A stretch of 64,000 nucleotides of DNA from Geminocystis sp. NIES-3709 (GCF_001548115.1 NZ_AP014821.1:2607262-2671261), one strand, 5' to 3'. Shown: positions 48,453 to 57,669, counted from the stretch's first letter. The notes: generated by a model from the letters alone, not told the origin. A program made the numbers and translations.

Positions 48453-49817
48453 ATGACACAAGTACAGGAAACAATAAATTTCGATTCAGAAGGATTAAAT
48501 CAAATATTTTCCTCTTTTTCTAATTCCTTAACAGGATTTGGAACGACTAGAGATAAATCGAAAAATATTAAAATAAACTCTATTAAATCTCTTTCCAAAA
48601 AAGATTTAGAAAATCTACCCAGAAGTTCTGGAATGATCAGAAGATTAGTTGAAAATTATCCTACAAAATGTAAAAAAGATTGGATGGTAATTCGACAGGT
48701 TCGAGAAGAAAATCAAACCGAAATTCCTGTTGGAGAACTCGAACAATATCTTGAAAAATTGAAATTTAAAAAAGGAAAAATAGGTGTTAGAGAAGCATTT
48801 TCAAAAGCATCAATTTTAGGACGGCAACATGGAGACGGATTTATTTTAATTGGTCTTGCAGACGGGCTAGATCCGAAAGAACCCGTTAACGAAAAATCGA
48901 TCCAATCGATCGAATGGTTTAAGGTTTTGAACCGCTACGAAATTTACCCAGAATCAAATCAAGGTAAATATAGCGACCCTGATTATTACAAAATTTATAT
49001 TAATAATTTACCTACTACTTGGCACTACTCAAGAGTACTTAGATTTAGTGGAAAAATATTACACGATGAATCTTTGAACTACAACGGGGGATATAACGAT
49101 TCAGTTATTCAGAATGTTTTTGACACATGGACAGCATGGCAAACAGGATTGATGTCTGGTTCAGCTATGCTCAGTGATTACAACCAAGCCAAATATAAAA
49201 TGAAGGGTTTAGGAAAGGCTCTCAAGGAAGATTTAAGGGCAGGTACTACCACCAGACAAGAGCAAATTCAAAAAAGATTATACGTTGCTGAAATGGGGCG
49301 ATCGGCAATAAAAGCACTCTTAGTCGATATGGATGAAGAAGATTTTGATTATGTTTCTCGCACTTATGCAGGAGCTTCTCAAATTATGGAATTACTCAAG
49401 GATGCTTTAATCTCAGAAGTAGATTTACCTGTATATGAATTGTTCAATACCACTAATGCTACTGGATCGGCTCTGGGTACGGCACAAACTGCAGGACTTG
49501 CTCAAAGATATGATTGGGCAAATTTAAAAAACGACTGGATGTCTGATAACTGGATCGAACCTTACGAAAAATTATTAAGATATGCAATGTTGGCAAAAGA
49601 TAATACTATTACTTCCGAGCCAGTAGAAATTGAGATATTTCCTAATGCAAAAGTTCAATTAACTCCATTAGAAAAAATACAAGCTCAAAACGAAGCTGCT
49701 CAAAGAGATTCAGTAAATATTGAACTCGGTATTTATTCACCCCTTACCGCTCAGAACGCCTTTAAACAAGGTGATTGGGATGGTCAAGTTCATTTAGCAC
49801 AAGAAGATTTACTATGA
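48453..49817 (+). CDS. Phage portal protein (DUF1073 type)
   Basis: A 454-residue portal forming the head vertex channel. RSSGMIRRLVENYPTKCKKD, GRQHGDGFILIGLADGLDPK, VLNRYEIYPES and NATGSALGTAQTAGLAQRYD match the DUF1073 anchor pattern. It follows the terminase at the usual position. Its stop overlaps the next ATG. Confidence 0.92.
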   Translation: MTQVQETINFDSEGLNQIFSSFSNSLTGFGTTRDKSKNIKINSIKSLSKKDLENLPRSSGMIRRLVENYPTKCKKDWMVIRQVREENQTEIPVGELEQYLEKLKFKKGKIGVREAFSKASILGRQHGDGFILIGLADGLDPKEPVNEKSIQSIEWFKVLNRYEIYPESNQGKYSDPDYYKIYINNLPTTWHYSRVLRFSGKILHDESLNYNGGYNDSVIQNVFDTWTAWQTGLMSGSAMLSDYNQAKYKMKGLGKALKEDLRAGTTTRQEQIQKRLYVAEMGRSAIKALLVDMDEEDFDYVSRTYAGASQIMELLKDALISEVDLPVYELFNTTNATGSALGTAQTAGLAQRYDWANLKNDWMSDNWIEPYEKLLRYAMLAKDNTITSEPVEIEIFPNAKVQLTPLEKIQAQNEAAQRDSVNIELGIYSPLTAQNAFKQGDWDGQVHLAQEDLL

Positions 49818-50020
49818 TAGGAATTTCAATTTTAATATTTATTATTCTCACTCTTTTTCTATCAATTTATCGTAGTGAACAAAGAAAAAGAAATGATAGT
49901 TTATACTATGCTTTTCGAGATTATTTATATCACACAAATATAGATTTTACACGATATAAAGCTAACATTAAATTTGAAAATTTTGGAGACAAAATTATAA
50001 TTTGGATAGAAGATAAATGA
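49814..50020 (+). CDS. Small membrane protein
   Basis: A 68-residue protein with one N-terminal membrane helix (ISILIFIILTLFLSIY) and a short basic soluble tail. The ATG at 49814 is chosen because it overlaps the portal TGA. It overlaps gpV by 4 bases. A spanin or holin role is possible but unproven. Confidence 0.55.
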   Translation: MIGISILIFIILTLFLSIYRSEQRKRNDSLYYAFRDYLYHTNIDFTRYKANIKFENFGDKIIIWIEDK

Positions 50021-50493
50021 GACAACAAGTATGGCGGATCGGATTAATTGACGGGAACGGTTACGCAGAATTTGCACCCCAAGGATTAGCACGGGTAAAA
50101 TTGACAGATAAACAGCCGGGGATTCTTACCAAACCATTACCCGTTTTATTCCCTATTACTGGATTAAATAAAGCCTATTTCATGCCCAAAATAGGAGAAA
50201 AGGTAGCCATTCTAACTGATGAAAGGTGCGAAGATGGTTTGATTTTAGGCAGTTTTTACACTAAAAATAATAATCCCCCAGTTGATAATCCAAATAAATA
50301 TTTAATTCAATTTCAGGATGGCACTAAAATCGAATATGACACTGAAACTGAAATATTTACTTTAGATATAAAAAGCGGATTAAAACTATTATTGAACGGT
50401 ATAACCGCTATTGAGTATAACCTTGAGACGGGTTTTAGCTTAAATGTCTCGACTGATATTCACTTACAAGGGAACAATATTTACTTGAATTAA
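50017..50493 (+). CDS. Baseplate assembly/spike protein V
   Basis: A 158-residue gpV-like spike. An OB-fold comes first (QGLARVKLTDKQPGILTKPL, then MPKIGEKVAILTDERCEDGL and ILGSFYTKNNNPP), then a beta-prism needle. In P2 it lies beside W; here it is 10 kb away on the opposite strand, following the portal. Confidence 0.88.
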   Translation: MRQQVWRIGLIDGNGYAEFAPQGLARVKLTDKQPGILTKPLPVLFPITGLNKAYFMPKIGEKVAILTDERCEDGLILGSFYTKNNNPPVDNPNKYLIQFQDGTKIEYDTETEIFTLDIKSGLKLLLNGITAIEYNLETGFSLNVSTDIHLQGNNIYLN

Positions 50494-50499
50494 AAATAT

Positions 50500-50892
50500 C
50501 TAATATTTTTTTAATTCTTCTGATAATTTTTTAAATTCATATAGTTTTAATACTAAATCTCTATCTTCACTTTCTAAAATAAATTTAAAATGAATTATCC
50601 CTGTTTTTATTAAATGATTGAGATCATCAGTTAATTGAAAATCATTTTTTATTTTTGTTATCAAGTGTCTATTTTCTGACAAATATATTCTTGTTTTTTT
50701 GTCGATGATTTTTGCATTTAAAACATTAATTTTTTCTGTAATAGTTTCGTTACTTACATCATTAAAGCATATTTCAATTTCATAATTTAGGGGTAATTCC
50801 AGATTGAAAGGACTCTTAGCTATAAAGATTGACTTTTCAGTAGCTTGACTTAAGCAATTAGCAATATTCAATTCAAAAGTAGTTATATACAT
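50500..50892 (-). CDS. Unknown phage protein
   Basis: A 130-residue protein (TTFELNIANCLSQATEKSIF, then NYEIEICFNDVSNETITEKI) with mixed secondary structure. It is convergent with gpV and separated from it by 6 bases. No family is known. Confidence 0.55.
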   Translation of the reverse strand: MYITTFELNIANCLSQATEKSIFIAKSPFNLELPLNYEIEICFNDVSNETITEKINVLNAKIIDKKTRIYLSENRHLITKIKNDFQLTDDLNHLIKTGIIHFKFILESEDRDLVLKLYEFKKLSEELKKY

Positions 50893-50942
50893 TTTTTCAC
50901 CTCAGAACATTAGTACTAATACAGTTTAGCACAGAAAAAAAA

Positions 50943-51620
50943 TTAAGGCAAGGATTCACAAGCAACGCCGTTGTTGTCCCGATCGAGTCCATGAGGGTCA
51001 TTAGGGAAAGTATCAAGTACTCTTTGAGCTTGGGCTTGAGTTTTGAAATCAGAGCAATTGCAATCACCACCATTAGTACAGGAAGGCAAATTGGGATTAC
51101 GAGGAGCAGGGTTCAGATCCTCAACAGGAATAGGTACTACTCGAACTGGACGAATACCAGAGCGCCATTCCCACGGCATAATTAAATCTTTCACCGCCCA
51201 AAACCCTATTTTTCTCTCTTTAGCCTTTTTCTCCAATTCCAAATATTTTTGACCATCAGGACATTTAGAAAGAAACTCTTTATAAACAACAGCTTGACCT
51301 TCCTGAACCAGCGTTAAATTAATATTCAAATTACCCTTATTTACGATCGCAACTGTCCTACCGTATTTATCACTATCAACTTTATTAACTTGAATTACAG
51401 TACCCACAGGTAATAATTGTTTAAGTCTATTAGTGGAAGCTGTACCCCCCGGCTGAGAAGATTCTGGCGCGTCGATACAAGCCAATCGAATAATAATTTT
51501 TTGAGTATCTTGTTTAACGGTAATAGTGTCACCGTCTCCCACCGATAAAACCTCAAAACCCAACGCAGAACTAGCAAAACTGAATACTGACAATAAAGAT
51601 AAAATAGAGATAATTTTCAT
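50943..51620 (-). CDS. Secreted thermonuclease with Excalibur domain
   Basis: A 225-residue Ca2+-dependent nuclease. Residues 1-21 are a signal peptide ([17 protein letters not shown]). Residues 22-150 form the staphylococcal nuclease fold: [10 protein letters not shown] (metal Asp), [11 protein letters not shown] (catalytic Arg), and KYGRTVAIV. An Excalibur Ca-binding motif ([15 protein letters not shown]) closes it. It is exported, so it would degrade extracellular or periplasmic nucleic acid; within a prophage it may be a lysogenic-conversion gene. Confidence 0.9.
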   Translation of the reverse strand: MKIISILSLLSVFSFASSALGFEVLSVGDGDTITVKQDTQKIIIRLACIDAPESSQPGGTASTNRLKQLLPVGTVIQVNKVDSDKYGRTVAIVNKGNLNINLTLVQEGQAVVYKEFLSKCPDGQKYLELEKKAKERKIGFWAVKDLIMPWEWRSGIRPVRVVPIPVEDLNPAPRNPNLPSCTNGGDCNCSDFKTQAQAQRVLDTFPNDPHGLDRDNNGVACESLP

Positions 51621-51937
51621 TTTCTACTATAAAAATATTAAAAACTTTGAAATTGATACCTTCTTATATCACATTTCAAGTTTTTTTCAATTTAATAAGT
51701 ATTAAAATGTAATCTTCTTTAATTTTAATTAGATAAAAATTGATAATTATTATTAATAATTATCAGATTTAAACTCTGAATAAAGTATAATAATTATTGT
51801 AAACAGTTCTAGTTTATTTTACTCTTTATAGCACACATAAATAGTCTTCTTTTGATGGCTATTTTTTTCTAATTTTTGTTAAACATTCTCTAAACTAAAA
51901 GTATACAAATTGCTTGGATGGATAATATTATGTTGTT
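51621..51937. other. Non-coding AT-rich interval
   Basis: There is no credible frame on either strand. A possible stem AAATAGTC/GGCTATTT (51838-51864) followed by TTTT might be a terminator, though no plus-strand gene runs into it. Otherwise nothing is seen. Confidence 0.4.
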
Positions 51938-52777
51938 TTATTCTTCTGTTAGTGGATTAATCAAACAAGGGCGAATCCAAGTTAATTTACCGTCGTCGTA
52001 TTGTCTCCAATGTCCACGTCTCCAATGAGTTTGTTTTTTAATTCCTTGTAAGTCAGGATTACTTCCGTAACTTTCTTTCTGTTGTTTCACATAATGTCTT
52101 TCATTGAATCCGATCGTAGGTGGTGTTAATAATTTCCCTTGAGATTTCTTGAAGCCTTGCCCACTTGACTCTGACACAATGGACATACTTTTGTCTTGGT
52201 AAGTAGCCATATATAAAAAAATTTGAGGCAATAAATTAAGTGCTATCTTGTCATCTTTGAAATCTTTAAATTTATCATTTATTATTTCATCTAAGTCAGG
52301 AGTAAAACGAAAAGGATAAACTTCAAATCCTTTATCATGATAAAAAATTGGACAAGTCATTGCATTTTTAATATTATTTTTATTAAAAATAATAAACTTG
52401 TAATATTTTTCGGACTTAGGAAGTAAAAAAATTGCATTTTCTACAAAATAATTTTCAATTTCATATTGTTTAGGTAACTCAGTATTTATAGCTAACTCCA
52501 TAAAAGATTTATCAATATAAAAACAAGGAAAATTATCTATAAAAGAACGAAGGTGTGCATAGAGGCTTACTCCTGTATAATAATCGCTAAAATTAGGTAA
52601 AACATAATTATTAGATTTTAATTTTTCAAGGATATTTGAATTTACTATTTTTTCGATATTAGGACACACACTTAGGATATGTTTTTTTAATATATATAAA
52701 TAATCTTTTTCATAAGAATAGTAATCTTTTGATGACGTATATCTGTTTTTAAGTTTTGATGTTTTTTGCTTATTCAT
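51938..52777 (-). CDS. Unknown phage protein with RRGHWR C-terminal motif
   Basis: A 279-residue protein; the start at 52777 is chosen because GAAGGAG precedes it by 8 bases. The N-terminus is basic, and the middle is of mixed type with no known domain. The last 40 residues (KKQTHWRRGHWRQYDDGKLT, then WIRPCLINP) carry the RRGHWR...W(I)xP pattern seen at the end of many phage and plasmid proteins, some of which are labelled AcrVA2-like. It is in the replication-repressor region. Any anti-CRISPR role is a guess. Confidence 0.55.
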   Translation of the reverse strand: MNKQKTSKLKNRYTSSKDYYSYEKDYLYILKKHILSVCPNIEKIVNSNILEKLKSNNYVLPNFSDYYTGVSLYAHLRSFIDNFPCFYIDKSFMELAINTELPKQYEIENYFVENAIFLLPKSEKYYKFIIFNKNNIKNAMTCPIFYHDKGFEVYPFRFTPDLDEIINDKFKDFKDDKIALNLLPQIFLYMATYQDKSMSIVSESSGQGFKKSQGKLLTPPTIGFNERHYVKQQKESYGSNPDLQGIKKQTHWRRGHWRQYDDGKLTWIRPCLINPLTEE

Positions 52778-52860
52778 AATAAATTCTCCTTCGTAATAAA
52801 ATAGCGATGGCCCGTGAATAATTAACAAATGTCATTGATTTTAATTTTAATTTTATTTTT

Positions 52861-53970
52861 TTATTTCCCCCATGCTTTTTCAAATTGCCCAACTACTTCC
52901 ATTGCAATTGGATTAACCGGTGGCAATTCTCCATTACTCTCCAATTCCTTCTCTAACGTTGGTAAATAATAATTCTCGTACCAACGGTAAAACATAATTC
53001 TCGTATTGCGATGTTGACCCAAACTCGTATCCTCAGTAAAACTGTCCTCTCGTTTACAATTTTTCACACGATTCAACCACTGAGAATAAGTCGGTAAGTC
53101 TTTTTCCCACTGCATTTGCTCATAAGGTAATCTTTCTTTCCAGTACTTTTCTACTTTTGCCGTTGAATCACTGCCCTTAAATTTCGCCCAATATTTAATC
53201 CAAATCGGTTCACCCGTCTCTTTATCCTTAGACCGCAGATAAGCCTTCGGATTTTGCATATTAGGCAACTCTGCTTGAACAAATGCCATAAACTCCTCAT
53301 CAGCCAAAATTGCCTCGACATTTTCTACCCCATTTCTGTTAGTGGTTTCTTGTTCCTTACGAGAACACACACCCACGGGGGTATTTATGCCTTCAGATAA
53401 ACTTTCGTTGTTTTCTACCACTATTTCGTAATCAGTGGTTTCCATCTCCAAAATATCTGTACGGTTGATTATTTCCGTTTTTTCTTCTAAATATAAAATA
53501 TTTCGTTCGTCTTTCTCTCTTGATTGATTGATTAAGTTTTTATTTAATTCAGTATTGATTTGTTCATTATTATTATCGACACCAAATTTTGTGGCCGTGA
53601 AATTTGCGGTCGGTAATTTTGCGGTCGTGTTTTTTGAACGTTTTGAGCAAAAATTTTTACTTTGTCCCTTTTCTATTTTTACGCTAATTTTTGCATCAAA
53701 TTTTTTATATTTCTCAGGTATTGAATATATATATCCGAACTCTCCATTATTTTTGGGAGTACGATCGAGTAATCCTTTTCCTACAAGTGATCTTATTTTA
53801 GAATTAACCGTATTCAAGCACAGTCCCAAATTACTCGCAATATGCTTAGTGATGTGTCGCCAATTTTCAAGATTGTCATACATCGCTATAAATAGCCAAA
53901 TGGATCGCTCATTCCCATCAATATTATTATTATTGATAATGTCATTTGGACATATGGTAAAAGCAGTCAT
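52861..53970 (-). CDS. Replication initiation-like winged-helix protein
   Basis: A 369-residue protein. Residues 1-90 form a winged helix-turn-helix (NERSIWLFIAMYDNLENWRH, HITKHIASNLGLCLNTVNSK, IRSLVGKGLLDRTPKNNGEF), as in phage replisome organisers. A low-complexity linker follows. The C-terminal half is of primosomal/helicase-loader character (WLNRVKNCKREDSF, YRWYENYYLPTLE). A likely origin-binding protein; the linker or adjacent sequence may hold the origin. Confidence 0.65.
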   Translation of the reverse strand: MTAFTICPNDIINNNNIDGNERSIWLFIAMYDNLENWRHITKHIASNLGLCLNTVNSKIRSLVGKGLLDRTPKNNGEFGYIYSIPEKYKKFDAKISVKIEKGQSKNFCSKRSKNTTAKLPTANFTATKFGVDNNNEQINTELNKNLINQSREKDERNILYLEEKTEIINRTDILEMETTDYEIVVENNESLSEGINTPVGVCSRKEQETTNRNGVENVEAILADEEFMAFVQAELPNMQNPKAYLRSKDKETGEPIWIKYWAKFKGSDSTAKVEKYWKERLPYEQMQWEKDLPTYSQWLNRVKNCKREDSFTEDTSLGQHRNTRIMFYRWYENYYLPTLEKELESNGELPPVNPIAMEVVGQFEKAWGK

Positions 53971-53975
53971 TTTTT

Positions 53976-54176
53976 TTACTCTCCTTCAATAACTTCAATA
54001 ACTTTCTTTGTCTCGGACACCAAGTTGCCGATCCACTGCACTTGGTTTAATTTCAATTTTGTTGCTTCTGGTAGTTCCCCACCCTCATTCCAAGCAAATA
54101 AAGTCCGATCATCAGGTGCGTTGACTAACACCTCATACCGACTTACTATCTCGATCGTGGCTAGAAATTCACTCAT
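53976..54176 (-). CDS. Unknown small protein upstream of the replication gene
   Basis: A 66-residue protein (EFLATIEIVSRYEVLVNAPD) with no recognised family. Spacing to the replication gene is 5 bases, so it is in the same operon. Confidence 0.55.
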   Translation of the reverse strand: MSEFLATIEIVSRYEVLVNAPDDRTLFAWNEGGELPEATKLKLNQVQWIGNLVSETKKVIEVIEGE

Positions 54177-54538
54177 ATTTTTCAGAATTAATACGGATTT
54201 CCTTACCTAAAAATTAAGTGATTAATAATTTGTTTTTCGATTTGTCAAAATGTCAAAATCTTTTTGACAAATAAAATAAAGCCATTAAAGACAAGGCTTT
54301 AATGATTAAATTTCCGATTCTACTCACAAAAAAACAATTGATTTATGGGTAATTTCCCTCTAATTAATTAAATTTTTCTGGGAAACCTCATAGCATATTG
54401 CCTAAGCAGTGTGTAAAATGATAATCAAGAGTTGTTCTAGTTATGGCGTAACTAGAACAGATATTCTGTAAACTTTTTAAATTGAGGCAGTAGGCCATCT
54501 AGGTATATTGCTTAGATGGTCTGCTGATTTATTATATA
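54177..54538. promoter_or_regulatory. Regulatory region between replication and repressor genes
   Basis: A 362-base intergenic region. A TTTGTCAAAA...TTTGACAAA inverted repeat (54238-54269) lies near the leftward operon start. A perfect 11-base-arm palindrome TGTTCTAGTTA-TGGCG-TAACTAGAACA (54433-54459) and an imperfect CCATCTA...TAGATGG repeat (54490-54520) lie before the repressor. The motif TAT(T)GCYTAAG/TAG recurs (54394, 54503, 54951). These look like operators of the divergent lysis/lysogeny switch. Confidence 0.65.
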
Positions 54539-54913
54539 ATGAAAATACAAATAACTGCAAACAATGTCCCAGACAAAACAATGGAAAATATGGAAAAAAG
54601 TTTAGCTCTCTTAAAGCAAGAACTTCGTAAACCAGCAAAGTTTCAAAAAACTCCCGAAATAATCAAGCTAATTAGAGTTAGCTTAGGCTATACACAGCAA
54701 GATTTTGGCGTGTTTTTAGGAACTCAATCTACTACTGTTAGTCGTTGGGAAACGGGCAAAAACCAACCGATTTTTACTCAGGATCAAGTTAATCTTTTGG
54801 ACTATGAACTGAAAAAATTAGGAGTTGATCTATTTGATTTTGAAGGATTTGATATAAAATTGAAACCCCATCAATATAAATTTATTAAATCCCACGCTTT
54901 AGCTATGGCTTAA
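54539..54913 (+). CDS. Xre/Cro-type repressor
   Basis: A 124-residue transcription regulator. Residues 45-100 form the helix-turn-helix (IIKLIRVSLGYTQQDFGVFL, then TQSTTVSRWETGKNQPIFTQ), the classical Xre/Cro signature. The N-terminal 40 residues are a linker helix, with no peptidase domain. Palindromes flank the gene on both sides (54433-54459 upstream; the sequence TTCTGTAAACTTTTT at 54464 is repeated inverted before the next gene), pointing to autoregulation and control of the early operon. Confidence 0.85.
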   Translation: MKIQITANNVPDKTMENMEKSLALLKQELRKPAKFQKTPEIIKLIRVSLGYTQQDFGVFLGTQSTTVSRWETGKNQPIFTQDQVNLLDYELKKLGVDLFDFEGFDIKLKPHQYKFIKSHALAMA

Positions 54914-54943
54914 TTTTTTTTCTTTATATCTAAACAATATGTC

Positions 54944-54973
54944 TTGACAGTATGCTTAGTTGTCTGTTAATAT
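54944..54973 (+). promoter_or_regulatory. Early promoter of the rightward operon
   Basis: TTGACA (54944-54949), an 18-base spacer and TAATAT (54968-54973). A TATGCTTAG motif inside the spacer repeats one upstream of the repressor, and a GTTTACAGAA inverted repeat follows. It is probably repressor-controlled. Confidence 0.65.
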
Positions 54974-55002
54974 TGAATTATTAAATTAAAAAAGTTTACA
55001 GA

Positions 55003-55512
55003 ATGTCACAACTAAATAATTGTCAGCATTTAGAAAAATGCTATGAACTGCTAGCGCCATCAGCAGATCATCACTTAGAGCTTGTCGTAAAAGTAACCCA
55101 TTACACTCGTTACTCTTTCAAGAAAATTTATTTTCCCGTGGGTACTTATACCCCTGAATTAGTCAAGGAAAAAATAGATCAATTAGCTTTAAACGACAGC
55201 TTCGATAATCAATATCGAGTTGATTACCGAATAGTCAATCATCAGTTTATCCCCGTCTTCAAAGAGCAATCTTTACCACCTCTCAAAGACGGTGAAAAAT
55301 ACCAAATCGAAGTCTTAGCTGGTGACGATAAATTCTGCTATGGCTACGAATATCATCTTTTCTCCCACGCCTTAGACGCAAAAGGGTATGAAGATTTTGA
55401 CAATAATATTCTCAAATTTGCTCAATTTATGTGGGGTGATCGAGTAATTGTCTTAGGAGTAACCGTAGTAAAAGCGGAAGTTGAAACTAAGAAAGAATTA
55501 GCTCTCGCTTAA
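55003..55512 (+). CDS. Unknown early phage protein
   Basis: A 169-residue, mixed alpha-beta protein (LELVVKVTHYTRYSFKKIYF, EYHLFSHALDAKGYEDF). It is first in the early operon behind a strong promoter. A possible antirepressor, antihost or recombination role cannot be chosen from the sequence. Confidence 0.6.
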   Translation: MSQLNNCQHLEKCYELLAPSADHHLELVVKVTHYTRYSFKKIYFPVGTYTPELVKEKIDQLALNDSFDNQYRVDYRIVNHQFIPVFKEQSLPPLKDGEKYQIEVLAGDDKFCYGYEYHLFSHALDAKGYEDFDNNILKFAQFMWGDRVIVLGVTVVKAEVETKKELALA

Positions 55513-55514
55513 TT

Positions 55515-55679
55515 ATGGAAAGAGAAACTAAGGTTTCTGTTAGACGGGTATTTTCACCACAAGGAAAGCCAAAATACCCTGATAATTACCACGAAATTGA
55601 GTCACCAAAAGAAGAAATAAATTCAGTGGAAATTATAAATGGAAAAATAGTTAAAATTCCACTCCCTAAATATTTCTAA
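55515..55679 (+). CDS. Small early protein with shared C-terminal peptide
   Basis: A 54-residue protein (ETKVSVRRVFSPQGKPKYPD). Its last 20 residues (SVEIINGKIVKIPLPKYF) match the end of the 56017-56430 product (SVEFVGNKITKIPLPKYK). It begins 2 bases after the previous gene. The function of the shared end is unknown. Confidence 0.6.
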   Translation: MERETKVSVRRVFSPQGKPKYPDNYHEIESPKEEINSVEIINGKIVKIPLPKYF

Positions 55680-55729
55680 ATCGGATGAAAAATGTCTATT
55701 AAATCCCTAAAAGAATTAAGTTTAAACCA

Positions 55730-55957
55730 ATGATTGAAGATGCTCTAAATCAAGAACTAAAACAGAAATTTGCAGACAATTTAAACAAACGCAAATTACT
55801 ACGATTAATCACCGAAGCATTATATCTTTCAGACAAAACCGATACCCTAATCGACAAGCAATATTTTGAAGAAATGGACGAAGAATTGTCAATCACAGAC
55901 TTGTTGACAGCAGTTGCCACCAGTCTTGAACAAGAAATTAAAGAATGGGATCGCTAA
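55730..55957 (+). CDS. Unknown small early protein
   Basis: A 75-residue acidic helical protein (NKRKLLRLITEALYLSDKTD). A short frame before it ends with CCAATGA, overlapping its ATG. No family is seen. Confidence 0.55.
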   Translation: MIEDALNQELKQKFADNLNKRKLLRLITEALYLSDKTDTLIDKQYFEEMDEELSITDLLTAVATSLEQEIKEWDR

Positions 55958-56016
55958 TTAATCCTAAAAATTCAAAACTATAAATTTTATTAGTACCTTG
56001 AAAATTTAATAAAAAT

Positions 56017-56430
56017 ATGGACGAAATTAACATTACTTATCGTCAAAACGAAGTACTGCAAGTCTTTTTGAAACATCAAGATAAATTTAATTATCTTGAA
56101 TTGTGTGCAGAAGAACTAAAAATTCAAACAACCCTCGTTACACAATTTTTAAGAAGATTAAAAGAAAAAAAAGTTTTGATAAAACTAGGACACGGCAAGT
56201 ACAAACTTAATCAAATTCCGTACAACATAATCTCAGAAGCCCAATCTAAAGGCCCAAAAAACAGACGAAATAAAGAAATAGAAAGTGCAATAGAACCCTC
56301 TAAACAATCTCAAAAATCTAAAGAAAAAGTAGAAGGAAATTATCGCATTCAATCACCCTCTGAACCAGTAAAATCCGTTGAATTTGTTGGTAATAAAATT
56401 ACTAAAATTCCATTGCCAAAATATAAATAA
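56017..56430 (+). CDS. Winged-helix early protein with shared C-terminal peptide
   Basis: A 137-residue protein. The N-terminal 65 residues resemble a winged helix (NEVLQVFLKHQDKFNYLELC, then TLVTQFLRRLKEKKVLIKLG). A charged linker follows, then the KIPLPKY end shared with the 55515 product. It may bind DNA. Confidence 0.6.
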   Translation: MDEINITYRQNEVLQVFLKHQDKFNYLELCAEELKIQTTLVTQFLRRLKEKKVLIKLGHGKYKLNQIPYNIISEAQSKGPKNRRNKEIESAIEPSKQSQKSKEKVEGNYRIQSPSEPVKSVEFVGNKITKIPLPKYK

Positions 56431-56503
56431 TTCTTACTTAATTGGGGGTTTCGCATCCAATTAAAAAACACGCAACTAAAAAGAAAGTAACAAAGGAAAA
56501 CAA

Positions 56504-57157
56504 ATGACATTAGCTAAAGAAAAAACAGAAAAGAGCAGTAAATTAGCTTTACCAAGTCTCTCAATTTTTGGAACAATTGACAAAGAAAAAATCAATCATT
56601 TTACTCCACCTTATGCAGTCCGTAATGACTGTCAAATCGGTCAGTGGAAAGTCGGTGAAGATAATTTACTAGGCAATAATTTAGAGATTTCCATTATCTC
56701 AACCAAAAATTTTTACGGTAATTTGGGTAAAACAAAGCAAACCTCTTGGTTGCAAGTTTGGTTCATTGCATCTCCAAAAGAATCAAGGCTACCCAAAAAT
56801 ACCATTTGTGTAACTTACCTAAAAACTCAGTCCTTATCAGTATTGGGGCAAAAAGTAATTGAAGTAATGGAAAACAAAGATCCAGGACTAGGGATTTTTC
56901 AAACTTCTTTTTCCAAACACGCTAACGACTACGGTAACTATTATTCAGTAAATTTTCAGTGGCGCGATCGTGAAGAAGATGAAATTGCACAGCTTCACCT
57001 CATTGCTGATTTCTTAAAATCTAGTCCAATTTTATTCGATCCAAATCTGCCAACTACCATGATCGAAGTTGATGCTCAGGGCGATCCAGAAAGTTTAGGA
57101 GAAGCCAAAAAACAACTCAAATTATTAGCAGAAGAAGCTAAAGAAAAAGCTAAATAA
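56504..57157 (+). CDS. Unknown early protein, abundant-type ribosome site
   Basis: A 217-residue protein (YAVRNDCQIGQWKVGEDNLL, TICVTYLKTQSLSVLGQKVI, YYSVNFQWRDREEDEIAQLH) with mixed fold and a helical, Glu/Lys-rich C-terminus. AAGGAAAACAA precedes the ATG. The pattern is vaguely that of a single-strand DNA-binding or recombination protein, but no clear motif is seen. A GGGGATTAATTCCCC hairpin follows (57171-57185). Confidence 0.55.
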   Translation: MTLAKEKTEKSSKLALPSLSIFGTIDKEKINHFTPPYAVRNDCQIGQWKVGEDNLLGNNLEISIISTKNFYGNLGKTKQTSWLQVWFIASPKESRLPKNTICVTYLKTQSLSVLGQKVIEVMENKDPGLGIFQTSFSKHANDYGNYYSVNFQWRDREEDEIAQLHLIADFLKSSPILFDPNLPTTMIEVDAQGDPESLGEAKKQLKLLAEEAKEKAK

Positions 57158-57231
57158 ACCTTCAATAAAAGGGGATTAATTCCCCTAATTCCTATCCTCA
57201 ATTAACCACTACTAAATTAAGCAAAAAAACA

Positions 57232-57669
57232 ATGTTTGAACTTCACAAAATGAAAGACGGGAACTCTATTTTAATTTGTCAGATGGACGATAACCATTTG
57301 ATAAATTTTATTAAATTATTGTGTCGCAAAATTAATCAAAGCACTCAAATTTTAGAAAATTCTAATTTCAAAGGATCAGTAATTTTTCAAGCCCTAAATC
57401 CTACTTTAAGTAAAGGAATAAAAGAGAAAGCAGAGGCACAAATCAGATACGCAACAAGCACGATTTCACCTTATGTTCTCGAAGCAACTTTAAGAGGACT
57501 GAACATAACTGAACTGTTGCAATCAGCTTTTCAACGGACAGAACAAATGCCTAGTATTAACACCTTTTTACCCTTGTTATTGTCTCCTAATATTAATGAT
57601 GATGATTACGAAGACGATGAAGAGAAAGAAAATTTTTTACCCATTCAAGATGAGTGGAGTAACTACTAA
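57232..57669 (+). CDS. Unknown early protein with acidic tail
   Basis: A 145-residue helical protein ending with a strongly acidic tail (DDDYEDDEEKENF). No family is recognised. A terminator follows. Confidence 0.55.
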   Translation: MFELHKMKDGNSILICQMDDNHLINFIKLLCRKINQSTQILENSNFKGSVIFQALNPTLSKGIKEKAEAQIRYATSTISPYVLEATLRGLNITELLQSAFQRTEQMPSINTFLPLLLSPNINDDDYEDDEEKENFLPIQDEWSNY

